A DNA stretch of 64,000 bases from DASRHT01 sp035293765 (GCA_035293765.1 DATGMF010000003.1:1-64000), one strand, 5' to 3'; positions 52,295-60,200 are shown, counted from the first letter of the stretch. The notes: generated from the letters alone by a model not told the origin. Made by a program: numbers and translations.

Positions 52295-52948
52295 CTATAT
52301 TTGTTCCAGTTGCCACCCTCCTTCGCCGACCAGGGGTACAAAAACGCAATTGCCCAGAGAGCGAGAGCGCATACCCCAGGGCACGCGTTGGATGAGCCGC
52401 AGTTCTTGCCGCTCCTGTCCTCCTATAGGGATAACCATCTGACCCCACATGACCATTTGTCCCAACAATTGCGGCGGTACATTGGGCGCGGCTGCTGTGA
52501 CCAGGATACGATCATACGGCGCATGCTCAGGCCAACCCAATGAGCCATCGCCGATAATCAGTGAGACATTCTGCATACCCAGCCGAACAAGGTGGGTCGC
52601 CGCCAGAAAGGAAAGCTGGTAATGCCGCTCGACGCTATAGACAGAAGCCGCCAGGCGCGCTAAAATGGCCGTCTGATAGCCCGAGCCCGTTCCAACCTCC
52701 AGCACACGTTCACGCCCCGAAAGGGCCAGCGCCTGAGTCATTACAGCCACCATGAGAGGCTGAGAGATAGTTTGTCCCATAGCAATAGGCAAAGCGCGAT
52801 TATCATATGCCAGGTAGTGGAGGTCCTCCGGGAGAAACTGCTCCCGTGGCACACTGGCAATCGCGCCCAGCACTCGTGGGTCTTGAACGCCTGAGCTGTA
52901 GAGTAACGCAATGAGTTGTCGCTTCTGAGCTATCAAATCAGGATTCAT
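52295..52948 (-). CDS. pcm: Protein-L-isoaspartate O-methyltransferase
   Basis: 217 residues from the ATG at 52948. PREQFLPEDLHYLAYDNRAL and GQTISQPLMVAVMTQAL are the family-specific N-terminal motifs. VLEVGTGSGYQTAIL is the SAM-binding motif I, and RILVTAAAPNVPPQLL and GQMVIPIG follow. It repairs isoaspartyl residues in aged proteins using SAM. The upstream frame is open to 53017 but that part has no homology; no strong ribosome site marks the start. Confidence 0.92.
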   Translation of the reverse strand: MNPDLIAQKRQLIALLYSSGVQDPRVLGAIASVPREQFLPEDLHYLAYDNRALPIAMGQTISQPLMVAVMTQALALSGRERVLEVGTGSGYQTAILARLAASVYSVERHYQLSFLAATHLVRLGMQNVSLIIGDGSLGWPEHAPYDRILVTAAAPNVPPQLLGQMVMWGQMVIPIGGQERQELRLIQRVPWGMRSRSLGNCVFVPLVGEGGWQLEQI

Positions 52949-53062
52949 TTGGAGCGCGGAACACTTTAAAGGACGTTTACGGGGGAAAGATAACCAACGA
53001 GAAGTACTTGAAAACAAGAGTGGGAGGAACGTTGAGTGCCGTTCCTCCCACGTACTGCCAGG

Positions 53063-53134
53063 TGGGCGCTACTGGGATCGAACCAGTGGCCTCTTCGGTG
53101 TGAACGAAGCGCTCTCCCGCTGAGCTAAGCGCCC
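53063..53134 (-). tRNA. tRNA-Val (CAC)
   Basis: 72-nt cloverleaf on the minus strand, acceptor GGGCGCT with its perfect complement, anticodon loop TTCACAC (anticodon CAC), T loop GTTCGATC, discriminator A. CCA is not encoded. Confidence 0.95.
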
Positions 53135-53371
53135 AAACTCATAGGACTGCTGCCCCTATCAATGACAGGAGCAACTATAGCATTAGCCATAAAAATTGTC
53201 AAGCATTTTGACACGCTTTTCTCATCATCTTCTTCCTCAAGGCTGTGTAGCGGTCCTTCCTGTGCTAAAAAACCACATAGATTCTTACCTGGAATGACAC
53301 TTCTTACGCAGGAGACTCGTGTTACAAAGGAAGAAAGAGATAAACCTTTTAGAAAAGGGGGATGGAGAATA

Positions 53372-53491
53372 ATGCAAAATTCCACGCTCAAAAAATCTTT
53401 TACCAAGTGGGTCGTTGGCGTGGTAATATTGCCTGCGGTGGTACTGATGTTGCGCAAGCGCATCTTTGAATTTATCGATGAGCATATGTAA
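53372..53491 (+). CDS. Very small single-pass membrane protein
   Basis: 39 residues beginning MQNSTLKKSFTKWVVGVVIL, with one hydrophobic helix and a charged tail (RKRIFEFIDEHM). GGAGA lies just before the ATG. The frame upstream to 53162 is open but looks non-coding. A real but unrecognised small protein is plausible; a chance ORF is not excluded. Confidence 0.5.
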   Translation: MQNSTLKKSFTKWVVGVVILPAVVLMLRKRIFEFIDEHM

Positions 53492-53576
53492 TAGCCTTTC
53501 TGGCGTGAGTACCAGGACCCGCTATATGATATACTGAAGGACAGAAATAATACGATGTTCTTCAGGAGATAGGTTT

Positions 53577-53963
53577 ATGGAAGATAAGAGCTCAAGTACT
53601 AGCGTCTCGGCAGAGCAGGTTGCCGTCGAGCAAAAAACCGCGACTCCAGAAAAAGCGAGCACAGAACATAGAGAGGCTTATGGGACAGCGAAAACCGAGA
53701 ACCTGCGCGATTCTGGCCTCTGGCGTATTTTATTGCCAGCCGTTGTCGTGCTATGCTGCCTGGCCCTGTTCGCCATTCCGCTGATCATTCTAGTTCCCCT
53801 TTTGACCGGCTCCATCCAGGCCCTTAGCGCGGGCAATGCAGCCGAATCTCAGCTTCTATGGGTGTGGGTTACGATGATCGTCATCGAAGTGGTAGTTGCC
53901 ATATTTATTATTCGCGGCCTCCTGAAAATATTTTTGACCCAGGCGGGGAATTATGGCACCTAA
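53577..53963 (+). CDS. Two-helix membrane protein
   Basis: 128 residues. A polar, disordered N-terminus (about 1-48) precedes two hydrophobic helices (about 50-78 and 92-116). AGGAGA precedes the ATG. A TATACT box lies about 40 bases upstream (ATGATATACTGAAGG) without a good -35. No known family. Confidence 0.65.
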   Translation: MEDKSSSTSVSAEQVAVEQKTATPEKASTEHREAYGTAKTENLRDSGLWRILLPAVVVLCCLALFAIPLIILVPLLTGSIQALSAGNAAESQLLWVWVTMIVIEVVVAIFIIRGLLKIFLTQAGNYGT

Positions 53964-54054
53964 CGCAGGCAGACACTGCCGTTAGTCGCGCTTGGCGGTC
54001 ACAAAGCTGAGAAAGACAGATAATGGCGCTCCCTGGCCGACACGCCAAAATTTT

Positions 54055-54080
54055 ACAACGCGGGATGCGTCCCGCGTTGT
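54055..54080. terminator. Bidirectional terminator
   Basis: 11-bp stem ACAACGCGGGA (54055-54065) with its complement at 54070-54080 and a four-base loop; T-rich on the plus-strand side. It lies between convergent genes. Confidence 0.85.
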
Positions 54081-54098
54081 ATTGTTATTTTAGCGGTT

Positions 54099-54641
54099 TC
54101 AGATGCTTTTGTGGGCCACACCCTCCAGCGAGAGCAGCCAGGACTTAGTGGGCAAACCTCCACCATAGCCGGTGAGTTTACCATTGCTACCTATCACCCG
54201 ATGACAGGGAACGATGATGGCGATGGGATTGGCGCCATTGGCCGCGCCAACGGCCCGCGCTGCCGTGGGGCATCCTATCATATGCGCGATCTCGCCATAG
54301 CTACGCGTCTCGCCATAAGGAATTTGGCATAACTCTTGCCAGACACGAAGCTGGAATGGCGTTCCTTGCAGATCTAAAGGGCAGGAGAACCGGATGCGTT
54401 CCCCGGTGAAATAGCGCTTCAACTCCTCTATAGCCAGTTGTAACGGTGCAACCTCCTCGCCCCTTACCACTCGATCTATTTGTAGCCAGTGTTTGGTTCT
54501 ATACAATCCTTCATCAATTGCCGCGCCGGGGGTTCCAGTCCAACAAACGCCCGCCTCCGTTGCCATCACCACGCACTCCCCCAGAGGACTGGGAACGCTA
54601 CTCCAGTAAAGCAGCTGGGCCTTTTGGCGTACTGCAAGCAT
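54099..54641 (-). CDS. ogt: Methylated-DNA-[protein]-cysteine S-methyltransferase
   Basis: 180 residues from the ATG at 54641, which has AAGGAG upstream (the frame starts seven codons earlier). The active-site motif is IVPCHRVIGSNG with the acceptor Cys, preceded by the DNA-binding helix GETRSYGEIAHMIGCPTAARAVG and followed by LTGYGGGLPTKSWLLSLEG. It removes methyl groups from O6-methylguanine by irreversible self-alkylation. Single gene. Confidence 0.94.
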   Translation of the reverse strand: MLAVRQKAQLLYWSSVPSPLGECVVMATEAGVCWTGTPGAAIDEGLYRTKHWLQIDRVVRGEEVAPLQLAIEELKRYFTGERIRFSCPLDLQGTPFQLRVWQELCQIPYGETRSYGEIAHMIGCPTAARAVGAANGANPIAIIVPCHRVIGSNGKLTGYGGGLPTKSWLLSLEGVAHKSI

Positions 54642-54717
54642 TACCGACTCCTTGTTGTACACATGCTCTTTGCAAAGAGTGTAACACGGTCCCCCCGGTA
54701 GCGCAAGGGCCGAAAAG

Positions 54718-55197
54718 CTATGTTACAATGATCGTAGCAGTCATCGTTGGATGCAGCGCACAGTGATACTTGTAGGTCCCGGGTTTGGTAAATTTGTAGG
54801 TAAAAGTAAAACCGGCCTCAATTGGATCGTTTAGCCCTGAATTGAACATACCTGTATCGCTCGTGATGGTATGAGGGGTGGTGGTTCGATTTGTCCAGAT
54901 CACGGTCGTGCCGACCGAGATATTCAGAGTGACAGGATTAAACGAAAATGTATACCCGCCAGGAGTGATCATACTCACCGTTGCCGTCGGCCCCGTTGGA
55001 GTCGGCACAGGCACAGGGGTTGATGGACCTCCTCCGATATTGCCCGAAGAAGTAGCCGTCGCTGTAGCGCCTGCTACCGGAGGCGTCGTGCTACTACCTT
55101 TCCCACAGGCAGCAAGAAGGGCTAACAGGCTGAACGCTATCATCCCCAGGCGGGCAGCCTGTTTCAGAGCATAGAAGTTGAACCGGTTTCCAGACAT
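54718..55197 (-). CDS. Cupredoxin-like lipoprotein A
   Basis: 159 residues. A signal peptide ends in the lipobox LLAAC (Cys about 31), and a Thr/Pro-rich linker leads to a plastocyanin-type domain (about 75-159). Type-1 copper ligands are visible: the His in TPHTITSD, then Cys, His and possibly Met in YKYHCALHPTM. It probably binds copper outside the membrane and may carry electrons. It is a close paralogue of the next gene, and both have similar upstream DNA, so they arose by duplication. Confidence 0.87.
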   Translation of the reverse strand: MSGNRFNFYALKQAARLGMIAFSLLALLAACGKGSSTTPPVAGATATATSSGNIGGGPSTPVPVPTPTGPTATVSMITPGGYTFSFNPVTLNISVGTTVIWTNRTTTPHTITSDTGMFNSGLNDPIEAGFTFTYKFTKPGTYKYHCALHPTMTATIIVT

Positions 55198-55316
55198 ACC
55201 ATGCTTCTTTCTGCAAAATACAAAAAGTACGGAAAGAATAAAAACCTCTCTTGGAGATACGATTTGCAGTTACATGTTATATGTGTGGACCGGAATAATC
55301 CATAAAGACGCCTCTC

Positions 55317-55336
55317 AGTAGTAATATCAGGCTATC
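55317..55336 (-). promoter_or_regulatory. Conserved upstream box of lipoprotein A
   Basis: AGTAGTAATATCAGGCTA (plus-strand reading) lies about 120 bases upstream of this gene and again at 55955-55972, the same distance upstream of its paralogue. Flanking bases have diverged more. Candidate shared promoter or operator. Confidence 0.45.
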
Positions 55337-55344
55337 TCGACAGG

Positions 55345-55833
55345 CTACGTCACAATGATCGTCCCGACCATCATTTCTGGATGAAGCGCACAATGATATT
55401 TGTACGTCCCGGGTTTGGTAAATTTGAAACTGAAGGTCATGCCCGCTGTAATCGGATTAGCCGTTCCCGAATCAAAGCTTTTGCCATCATCGCTGGTGAC
55501 TGTATGGGAAATACTGGTCCGATTCGTCCAGACCACGGTGGTGCCCACTGAAATAGTAACCGTCTGAGGAGCAAAAAACAGCGTATAGGCCCCGCTCCGC
55601 GACATACTAACGTTTACTACCTGGCCTGTTGGGGCTGAGGTCGGCGTAGGCGCAACCGTCGGTGTGGGCGTGGGCGTGGCCGTAGGGGCCGCTACGGTGG
55701 GAGTCGTTCCTCCGGCAGTGGTCGTGCCACCATTGCTCCCACAGGCGGCGAGCAAGACCGACAGGCTGACCACGATTGCTCCCAGGCGGATCAACTTTTT
55801 CAGCCAGGAGACGTTGCAGCGATTGCTAGACAT
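55345..55833 (-). CDS. Cupredoxin-like lipoprotein B
   Basis: 162 residues from the ATG at 55833; the longer frame upstream is not supported. The lipobox is VLLAAC, followed by a long TPTPTP-type linker and a plastocyanin-like domain. Copper ligands are the His in SHTVTSDD and YKYHCALHPEMM. It shares with its neighbour the motifs SVGTTVWTNRT (one extra Val in each) and FKFTKPGTYKYHCALHP. Exported, lipid-anchored, presumably copper-binding. Confidence 0.87.
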   Translation of the reverse strand: MSSNRCNVSWLKKLIRLGAIVVSLSVLLAACGSNGGTTTAGGTTPTVAAPTATPTPTPTVAPTPTSAPTGQVVNVSMSRSGAYTLFFAPQTVTISVGTTVVWTNRTSISHTVTSDDGKSFDSGTANPITAGMTFSFKFTKPGTYKYHCALHPEMMVGTIIVT

Positions 55834-55954
55834 AGCATACTTCTTTCTATCACATACAAAAAGTACGAAAAGCCTATTAAAAGCCTCTATTGAGAAGTAC
55901 GATTTCCCGTTACATTCACCATATTCGGCCTGCAATGCCCTATAAACGTGCTCC

Positions 55955-55972
55955 TAAGTAGTAATATCAGGC
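55955..55972 (-). promoter_or_regulatory. Conserved upstream box of lipoprotein B
   Basis: Second copy of the 18-base AGTAGTAATATCAGGCTA box described for lipoprotein A, at the same distance from the start codon. Confidence 0.45.
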
Positions 55973-56011
55973 TACTCCCCAGCATTTTTAGTAATTTGTG
56001 CTCAAAAACGC

Positions 56012-56040
56012 TTGACTTTTGCAAAACGAGTGAGTACACT
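56012..56040 (+). promoter_or_regulatory. Promoter of the 25-residue ORF
   Basis: TTGACT (56012-56017), 17 bp, TACACT (56035-56040), about 65 bases before the ATG at 56107. Confidence 0.6.
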
Positions 56041-56106
56041 CAATACCAGTTAGCAAGCATAGCGCTGGTTTGTTCGTACCGCTTAGTTTTACAGGAGGTG
56101 AGTCCT

Positions 56107-56184
56107 ATGCAGCATGTACTTCCAGACAAAGTGCCTTGTGTCCGAAATAATGGGGCTCATCTGTCCGGTTACAGCGGAACATAG
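56107..56184 (+). CDS. Putative 25-residue peptide
   Basis: The ORF reads MQHVLPDKVPCVRNNGAHLS and five more residues. It is supported by an excellent ribosome site, AGGAGGTGA, five bases before the ATG and by a good promoter. It contains one Cys and no hydrophobic signal. It could be a small peptide or the leader of a regulatory transcript; no following gene is close enough to be obviously controlled. The next 304 bases (56185-56488) hold nothing I can identify. Confidence 0.45.
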   Translation: MQHVLPDKVPCVRNNGAHLSGYSGT

Positions 56185-56488
56185 TAAACTATCAGGCAGC
56201 ATGAATAAATGCTGGAGCTTAGATGAATATGTGCCAAAGGACGATTGATCGCTTCCCACTTCCCTCACAATGCACAAACACCCCCCACGATGAAGACACT
56301 TCACGTATAGAGAAAGTAGCATGATTTACCCATTACTTGTGTTTCCCTATACAAAGGGTTGGCATAGAGTGTGTCTCTACCAAAACAACTTTGCAAGAAA
56401 GGCTTGATCAACTTGCTTAGCCCGTTACTTCCCTGTCTAAGGAAGCAAACAGCTATGACCTCAATCTCAAAGGAGAGGAGGTGATAGC

Positions 56489-56680
56489 ATGAGAGGAAAG
56501 ATTCGCGATAAACGCCAGGCCAACAAACGCGATACGATGAAGCGCGAGGTCGCTGAACGTCGCCGCCCATACAAGCGTGATACTCGCTCGGTATTATTGC
56601 TCAGTCGGCAGATTGAGGAGGAGCAGGAAGATTACACGCTGGACGATGACCAGGAGACCGATTCTCAGCCTAAAAAGTAG
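56489..56680 (+). CDS. Small highly charged protein
   Basis: 63 residues: a basic N-terminal half (MRGKIRDKRQANKRDTMKRE) and an acidic C-terminal half (EEEQEDYTLDDDQE). GAGGAGGTGA precedes the ATG. Such charge-split small proteins may bind nucleic acid or ribosomes, but I recognise no family. Its stop codon lies inside the following palindrome. Confidence 0.65.
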   Translation: MRGKIRDKRQANKRDTMKREVAERRRPYKRDTRSVLLLSRQIEEEQEDYTLDDDQETDSQPKK

Positions 56681-56701
56681 GGGCGTCAGTGACGCCCCTA
56701 C
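56677..56701. repeat. GTAGGGGC palindrome, copy 4
   Basis: A perfect 11-bp stem, GTAGGGGCGTC-AGT-GACGCCCCTAC, which includes the stop codon of the small charged protein. It is the tightest member of the dispersed palindrome family and probably acts as a terminator. Confidence 0.75.
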
Positions 56702-56720
56702 CATTGGTTGCTCTCACATG

Positions 56721-56831
56721 CATCTCCACTTGACTTCTTAGGATGCGATATGTATACTCACTCTCTAAAGCGGCGGGAGTCACTGTTCACTCTCGATCCG
56801 CTTGAGGATACTGAAATGAGGATACTGAAAA
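56721..56831 (+). repeat. Promoter-bearing structured repeat, copy 4
   Basis: TTGACT (56730-56735), 17 bp, TATACT (56753-56758), then a core with stem AAGCGG (56768-56773) / CCGCTT (56798-56803) and inner GAGT/ACTC. The end motif GAGGATACTGAAA occurs twice in tandem (from about 56804 and 56818). It abuts the stop codon of the minus-strand acyl-CoA dehydrogenase gene (56832). Confidence 0.8.
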
Positions 56832-58016
56832 TCACGGGATATTGACCTTAGGGAACATCCTGCGCGCGATCACCAGCCGCTGAACCTGGGCGGTGCCCTC
56901 AAAGATATCGAAGACTTTGGCGTCACGGAACCATTTATTGATAAATTGTTTGGTTTCGGAGTTTTCGCCAGGGGCGGTAATCCGTACAGCCGCCGCCGTT
57001 ACCTTCATGACGAGCTGGCCCGCATAGGCTTTACACATCGACGCCTCTTTCGAGTTGGGGATGCGCTGGTCCGCCATCCAGGCCGCGCGCCAAACGAGAT
57101 AGCGGGCCATTTGCAGTTCTTGCCTGAGTTCTTCCAGCTCGTCGTTGATCTCTCGTAGCTTGTGCGCCGGATATCCCCTGGGCAACTCTTCTTTGAGCCA
57201 CTGGCAGGTGGCTTCGTGCGCCGCGCGCGCAATGCCCAGCGCCAGCGAGCCAACGGAGGGACGCGTGGCATCCAACGTACCCATCGCGGCTTTAAAGCCT
57301 GCCTTCGAGCTTCTCTCACGACCAGCCAGCAAATTATCTTTGGGGATACGGCAGTTCTCAAAGATCAACTCTGCCGTCTGCGAGGCGCGCAACCCCATTT
57401 TTTCTTCGATCCGCCCGACGATAAAGCCTGGCGTCCCCTTAGGCACAACAAAAGGACGAATGCCCTCGCGCCCCAGGCTCTTATCAACGGTGGCAAAGGT
57501 GACGACCAGATCGGCACGCGCGCCGTTGGTGATATAGTGCTTATGTCCGTTGATTACCCATTCGTCCCCATCCAGCGCAGCGGTCGTGGACATGCCCGCC
57601 ACATCGGAACCGATGCCGGGCTCGGTCAAGGCCAGCGCGCCCCAGTGGAGCTTCCCATCCATGTATGGAGCCAGAAATCTGGCCTGCTGTTCGGGCGATC
57701 CCTGCGAAAGAATGGGAGGGGCCGCCAGGCCGGGGCCGGGGATGGCGGTCGAAAGGGCTGCATCGCCCCAGGCCATCTCTTCCTGCGAGAGCACCCCAAG
57801 CACAGCCTGCTGCCGTCCTTCTTCCTGCGCCTCCATCCGGCGCGCCTGACCAGCAGAGCCAGCCCAGAAACGCTGCTGCATATTCAGAAAGAACGATTCG
57901 GGAATCTTCTCCGTGCGATCACATTCTAACGAGATAGGCCGCATCTCTTCGAGGGCGACCTGATGAGCATAGGCGCGAAACTCTTCTTGCGCTTTGCTGA
58001 GAGTGAAGTTTATCAT
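56832..58016 (-). CDS. Acyl-CoA dehydrogenase, probable catalytic partner
   Basis: 394 residues from the ATG at 58016. Motifs are WGALALTEPGIGSDVAGMST (FAD/substrate), YITNGARADLVV, and near the C-terminus FDIFEGTAQVQRLVIARRM, with the Glu in the position of the catalytic base of medium-chain enzymes. It would introduce the alpha-beta double bond into an acyl-CoA, passing electrons to ETF. It lies four bases after the other dehydrogenase gene, forming a two-gene operon. Confidence 0.9.
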   Translation of the reverse strand: MINFTLSKAQEEFRAYAHQVALEEMRPISLECDRTEKIPESFFLNMQQRFWAGSAGQARRMEAQEEGRQQAVLGVLSQEEMAWGDAALSTAIPGPGLAAPPILSQGSPEQQARFLAPYMDGKLHWGALALTEPGIGSDVAGMSTTAALDGDEWVINGHKHYITNGARADLVVTFATVDKSLGREGIRPFVVPKGTPGFIVGRIEEKMGLRASQTAELIFENCRIPKDNLLAGRERSSKAGFKAAMGTLDATRPSVGSLALGIARAAHEATCQWLKEELPRGYPAHKLREINDELEELRQELQMARYLVWRAAWMADQRIPNSKEASMCKAYAGQLVMKVTAAAVRITAPGENSETKQFINKWFRDAKVFDIFEGTAQVQRLVIARRMFPKVNIP

Positions 58017-58020
58017 TGTG

Positions 58021-59109
58021 CTACTCCATTGCGGCGGCGTTACGCATCCACATCTCGACAGGGTGGTCCTGCATAAAGCCAGCGCCTCCCATGATCTGAA
58101 CAGCATCGATTGTGGCCGATTGCGCGATCTTGATGGCCTGGAACTGGGCTGCCTCGGCATCGCGCGTCAGCGTCTCAAGCTCAACGCTCCGGTCCCAATC
58201 AGCCGCCGCGCTCCACACCAGGAGGCGAACACCGTCCAGCTTCATGGCGATTTCGGCAATCATAAAGGCAATGCCCTGATAGGAGACGATAGGGCGTCCG
58301 AAGGCGATACGCTCCTCTGCGTAGCTGCCCGCGTATTCGAGCGCGGCTCGCGCTGTACCGCAGGCAACGGCAGCTCGCAAAAGCGCATAGAGCGCGGCAG
58401 CCCGCACGATTCCTGCATTGCCCGGCTCGCCCAGCAGCGCCGACGCAGGTACCACAGCGTTCTCAAAGACGTATGATGCACTCGGAGCCGCGATCAGCCC
58501 TAGCTTCTGTACATCCTCCACCACGCGTACCCCTGCCAACTGGTCCGGGAGCACGAAGCCGCACAGCTCGTTGCTTCCTTCAAGACGAGCCAACACGACG
58601 CAAGGACGAGATTTGCCTCCATGAATCACGTCGCGCTTGGTGCCATTGAGCACATACTGATCGCCATCGCGGCGCGCAGTCGTGCTGATATCGGCCAGCG
58701 AGTAACCACCGGTGCGCTCGGCGTAGGCCAGGCTTCCTCGCTCCGTCGAGCCATCACGCCCATTGCAGAAGGGGAAGATATACTGCTCTTGCTGGCTTGC
58801 GTTGCCCGCCAGGGAAACGGCGACCGGCCCCATGATCGAGCCGATAACGTTCATCGCCAGGCTCGCGTCACCAAAGCCGAGTTCTTCGGCAATGAGCGTA
58901 TAGGCAACAGCCTCGATATTGCCATTGCCTCCATAATCTTCGGGGAAGGGCGTCGTCAGGCCCGTTTGAGCGAGGGTCTCCATTAGCACGGATGAGATAT
59001 CGCCGCTCTTCTCGGCTGCGCGTGCCTGTGGACGCAACTGTTCAGTTGCCAGGCTGTGCGCCAGGCGACGTATCTCTTCTTGCTCTTCAGTCGGAGAGAA
59101 ATTGAGCAT
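58021..59109 (-). CDS. Acyl-CoA dehydrogenase-like partner, likely lacking the catalytic Glu
   Basis: 362 residues. The acyl-CoA dehydrogenase fold is clear (FSPTEEQEEIRRLAHSLATE, LAYAERTGGYSLADIST, AFGRPIVSYQGIAF, QIMGGAGFMQDHPVEMWMRN). It ends at AAAME before the segment that carries the catalytic Glu (EGT) in medium-chain enzymes. The alternative position used by isovaleryl-CoA dehydrogenase (R-E-A-F-G) is R-I-A-F-G here. It may be the inactive half of an alpha2beta2 complex with the next gene, as known for some actinobacterial steroid-degrading enzymes. That pairing is inference. Confidence 0.82.
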   Translation of the reverse strand: MLNFSPTEEQEEIRRLAHSLATEQLRPQARAAEKSGDISSVLMETLAQTGLTTPFPEDYGGNGNIEAVAYTLIAEELGFGDASLAMNVIGSIMGPVAVSLAGNASQQEQYIFPFCNGRDGSTERGSLAYAERTGGYSLADISTTARRDGDQYVLNGTKRDVIHGGKSRPCVVLARLEGSNELCGFVLPDQLAGVRVVEDVQKLGLIAAPSASYVFENAVVPASALLGEPGNAGIVRAAALYALLRAAVACGTARAALEYAGSYAEERIAFGRPIVSYQGIAFMIAEIAMKLDGVRLLVWSAAADWDRSVELETLTRDAEAAQFQAIKIAQSATIDAVQIMGGAGFMQDHPVEMWMRNAAAME

Positions 59110-59234
59110 GAACCAGATCCTTTCGCCACTTAACTATTAGTAGCATCAGTAGCAATAAAATAGGAGAACGGTGTTGTTTGTTTCCCTATTGTACGTAATA
59201 TAGCAGAGCAAGTGCAAGGGACGTCTCCATCATT

Positions 59235-59480
59235 GTAGAGACCAGCTTTAGCGCGTCCGCTTTAGCGCTCGTCCTCCATCCGAGTTTGGCGCACTAACTT
59301 TGTCCACATCATGAAAAACACTGGTGCCAAGCCAAATGTTACCAACGCTTTTTTTGAACCACGATGCCCCCTCACAATCTTTACAGGGCATATTGGGAGA
59401 AGATCGCTGTAATAAGCTGCTGAGGAGGTAGGCGAGGGAGAGGAAGACGCTAAAGCGGACGCGCTAAAGCTGGTCTCTAC
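59235..59480. mobile_element. MITE-like element with perfect 33-bp inverted ends
   Basis: The arm at 59235-59267 is exactly the reverse complement of 59448-59480. Each arm contains GCTTTAGCG twice and ends GTAGAGACC/GGTCTCTAC. The 180-base centre holds no ORF and no gene. No clear target duplication is seen. Non-coding DNA between long perfect inverted repeats fits a miniature inverted-repeat transposable element; the mobilising transposase is not in the window. Confidence 0.7.
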
Positions 59481-59576
59481 GAAAGGGGTATGGTATCTTT
59501 CCCCTTTGAATAGATTTGGTATAAAGTGCCGGACAGTCGCTAGCTGTCCGGCACGTCTAAGAAGCGTGGCAAGCTA

Positions 59577-60200
59577 TTAGTCAGCAGGCTCGCGTTTAAA
59601 TGTACCGATTGTGCTGGTCGCGCCGACGACATCATTGGAGATGGCTTGTAGCAGCGCCTCAAAGGTAAGAGCATTGCCCTGGATATGTGATACGGAAAGG
59701 GCATAGACGGTGAAAATATAGTGATGGATCTGCCCGGTCGGTGGGGGACAGGGGCCGTCATAGCCGGTCAGGCCAAAACTATTGGTTCCCTGAGTGAAAG
59801 TATTATGCCCGTTAATTGATCGCGTCTGCGCCGGAATATTATAGACGATCCAGTGATGGAAGCCGCCAGCAACCGGAGCATCCACATCGTTCATGGTCAA
59901 CGCAAAGCCCATTGTACCTGCCGGAACTCCTCTCCAGTCAAGCGTTGGCGCGATATTTTTGCCATTACAGCCAAAACCGACGCCGAATTCGGCAGTACGC
60001 GGCAGCGGACCATCCTCACGAAAATCAGGGCTGGTCACGGTGAATGGATGAGAACCGTTAGCGGTCGCCGCCACATGAGCTCCCTTTGCCAGCGAAACCA
60101 GAGGCGAGAAGGCGATGAGGCTGAGCACCAGCAACCCTACTCCCAGCCCGACTATCACAAGGCGTTTCCCGGAAAGTTTTTCCATAAGGTTTTTACGCAT
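59577..60200 (-). CDS. YbhB/YbcL-type PEBP protein, membrane-anchored or secreted
   Basis: 207 residues from the ATG at 60200, which has AGAAAGGA upstream. An N-terminal hydrophobic helix (about 13-35) ending near LVSLAKGAH is a signal peptide or anchor. The PEBP domain shows GKNIAPTLDWRGVPAGTMGFALT, NDVDAPVAGGFHHWIVYNIP, YDGPCPPPTGQIHHYIFTVYAL and GTFKRE. These proteins bind phospholipid-like or phosphate ligands; the bacterial role is unsettled. Confidence 0.88.
   Translation of the reverse strand: MRKNLMEKLSGKRLVIVGLGVGLLVLSLIAFSPLVSLAKGAHVAATANGSHPFTVTSPDFREDGPLPRTAEFGVGFGCNGKNIAPTLDWRGVPAGTMGFALTMNDVDAPVAGGFHHWIVYNIPAQTRSINGHNTFTQGTNSFGLTGYDGPCPPPTGQIHHYIFTVYALSVSHIQGNALTFEALLQAISNDVVGATSTIGTFKREPAD

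Noticed and set aside
43031..56831. The four structured repeats as CRISPR repeats
   Set aside because: Their ends (GGATTGAAAC, GGATACTGAAAC) resemble CRISPR repeat ends, but there is no array of regularly spaced copies and no cas gene in the window.
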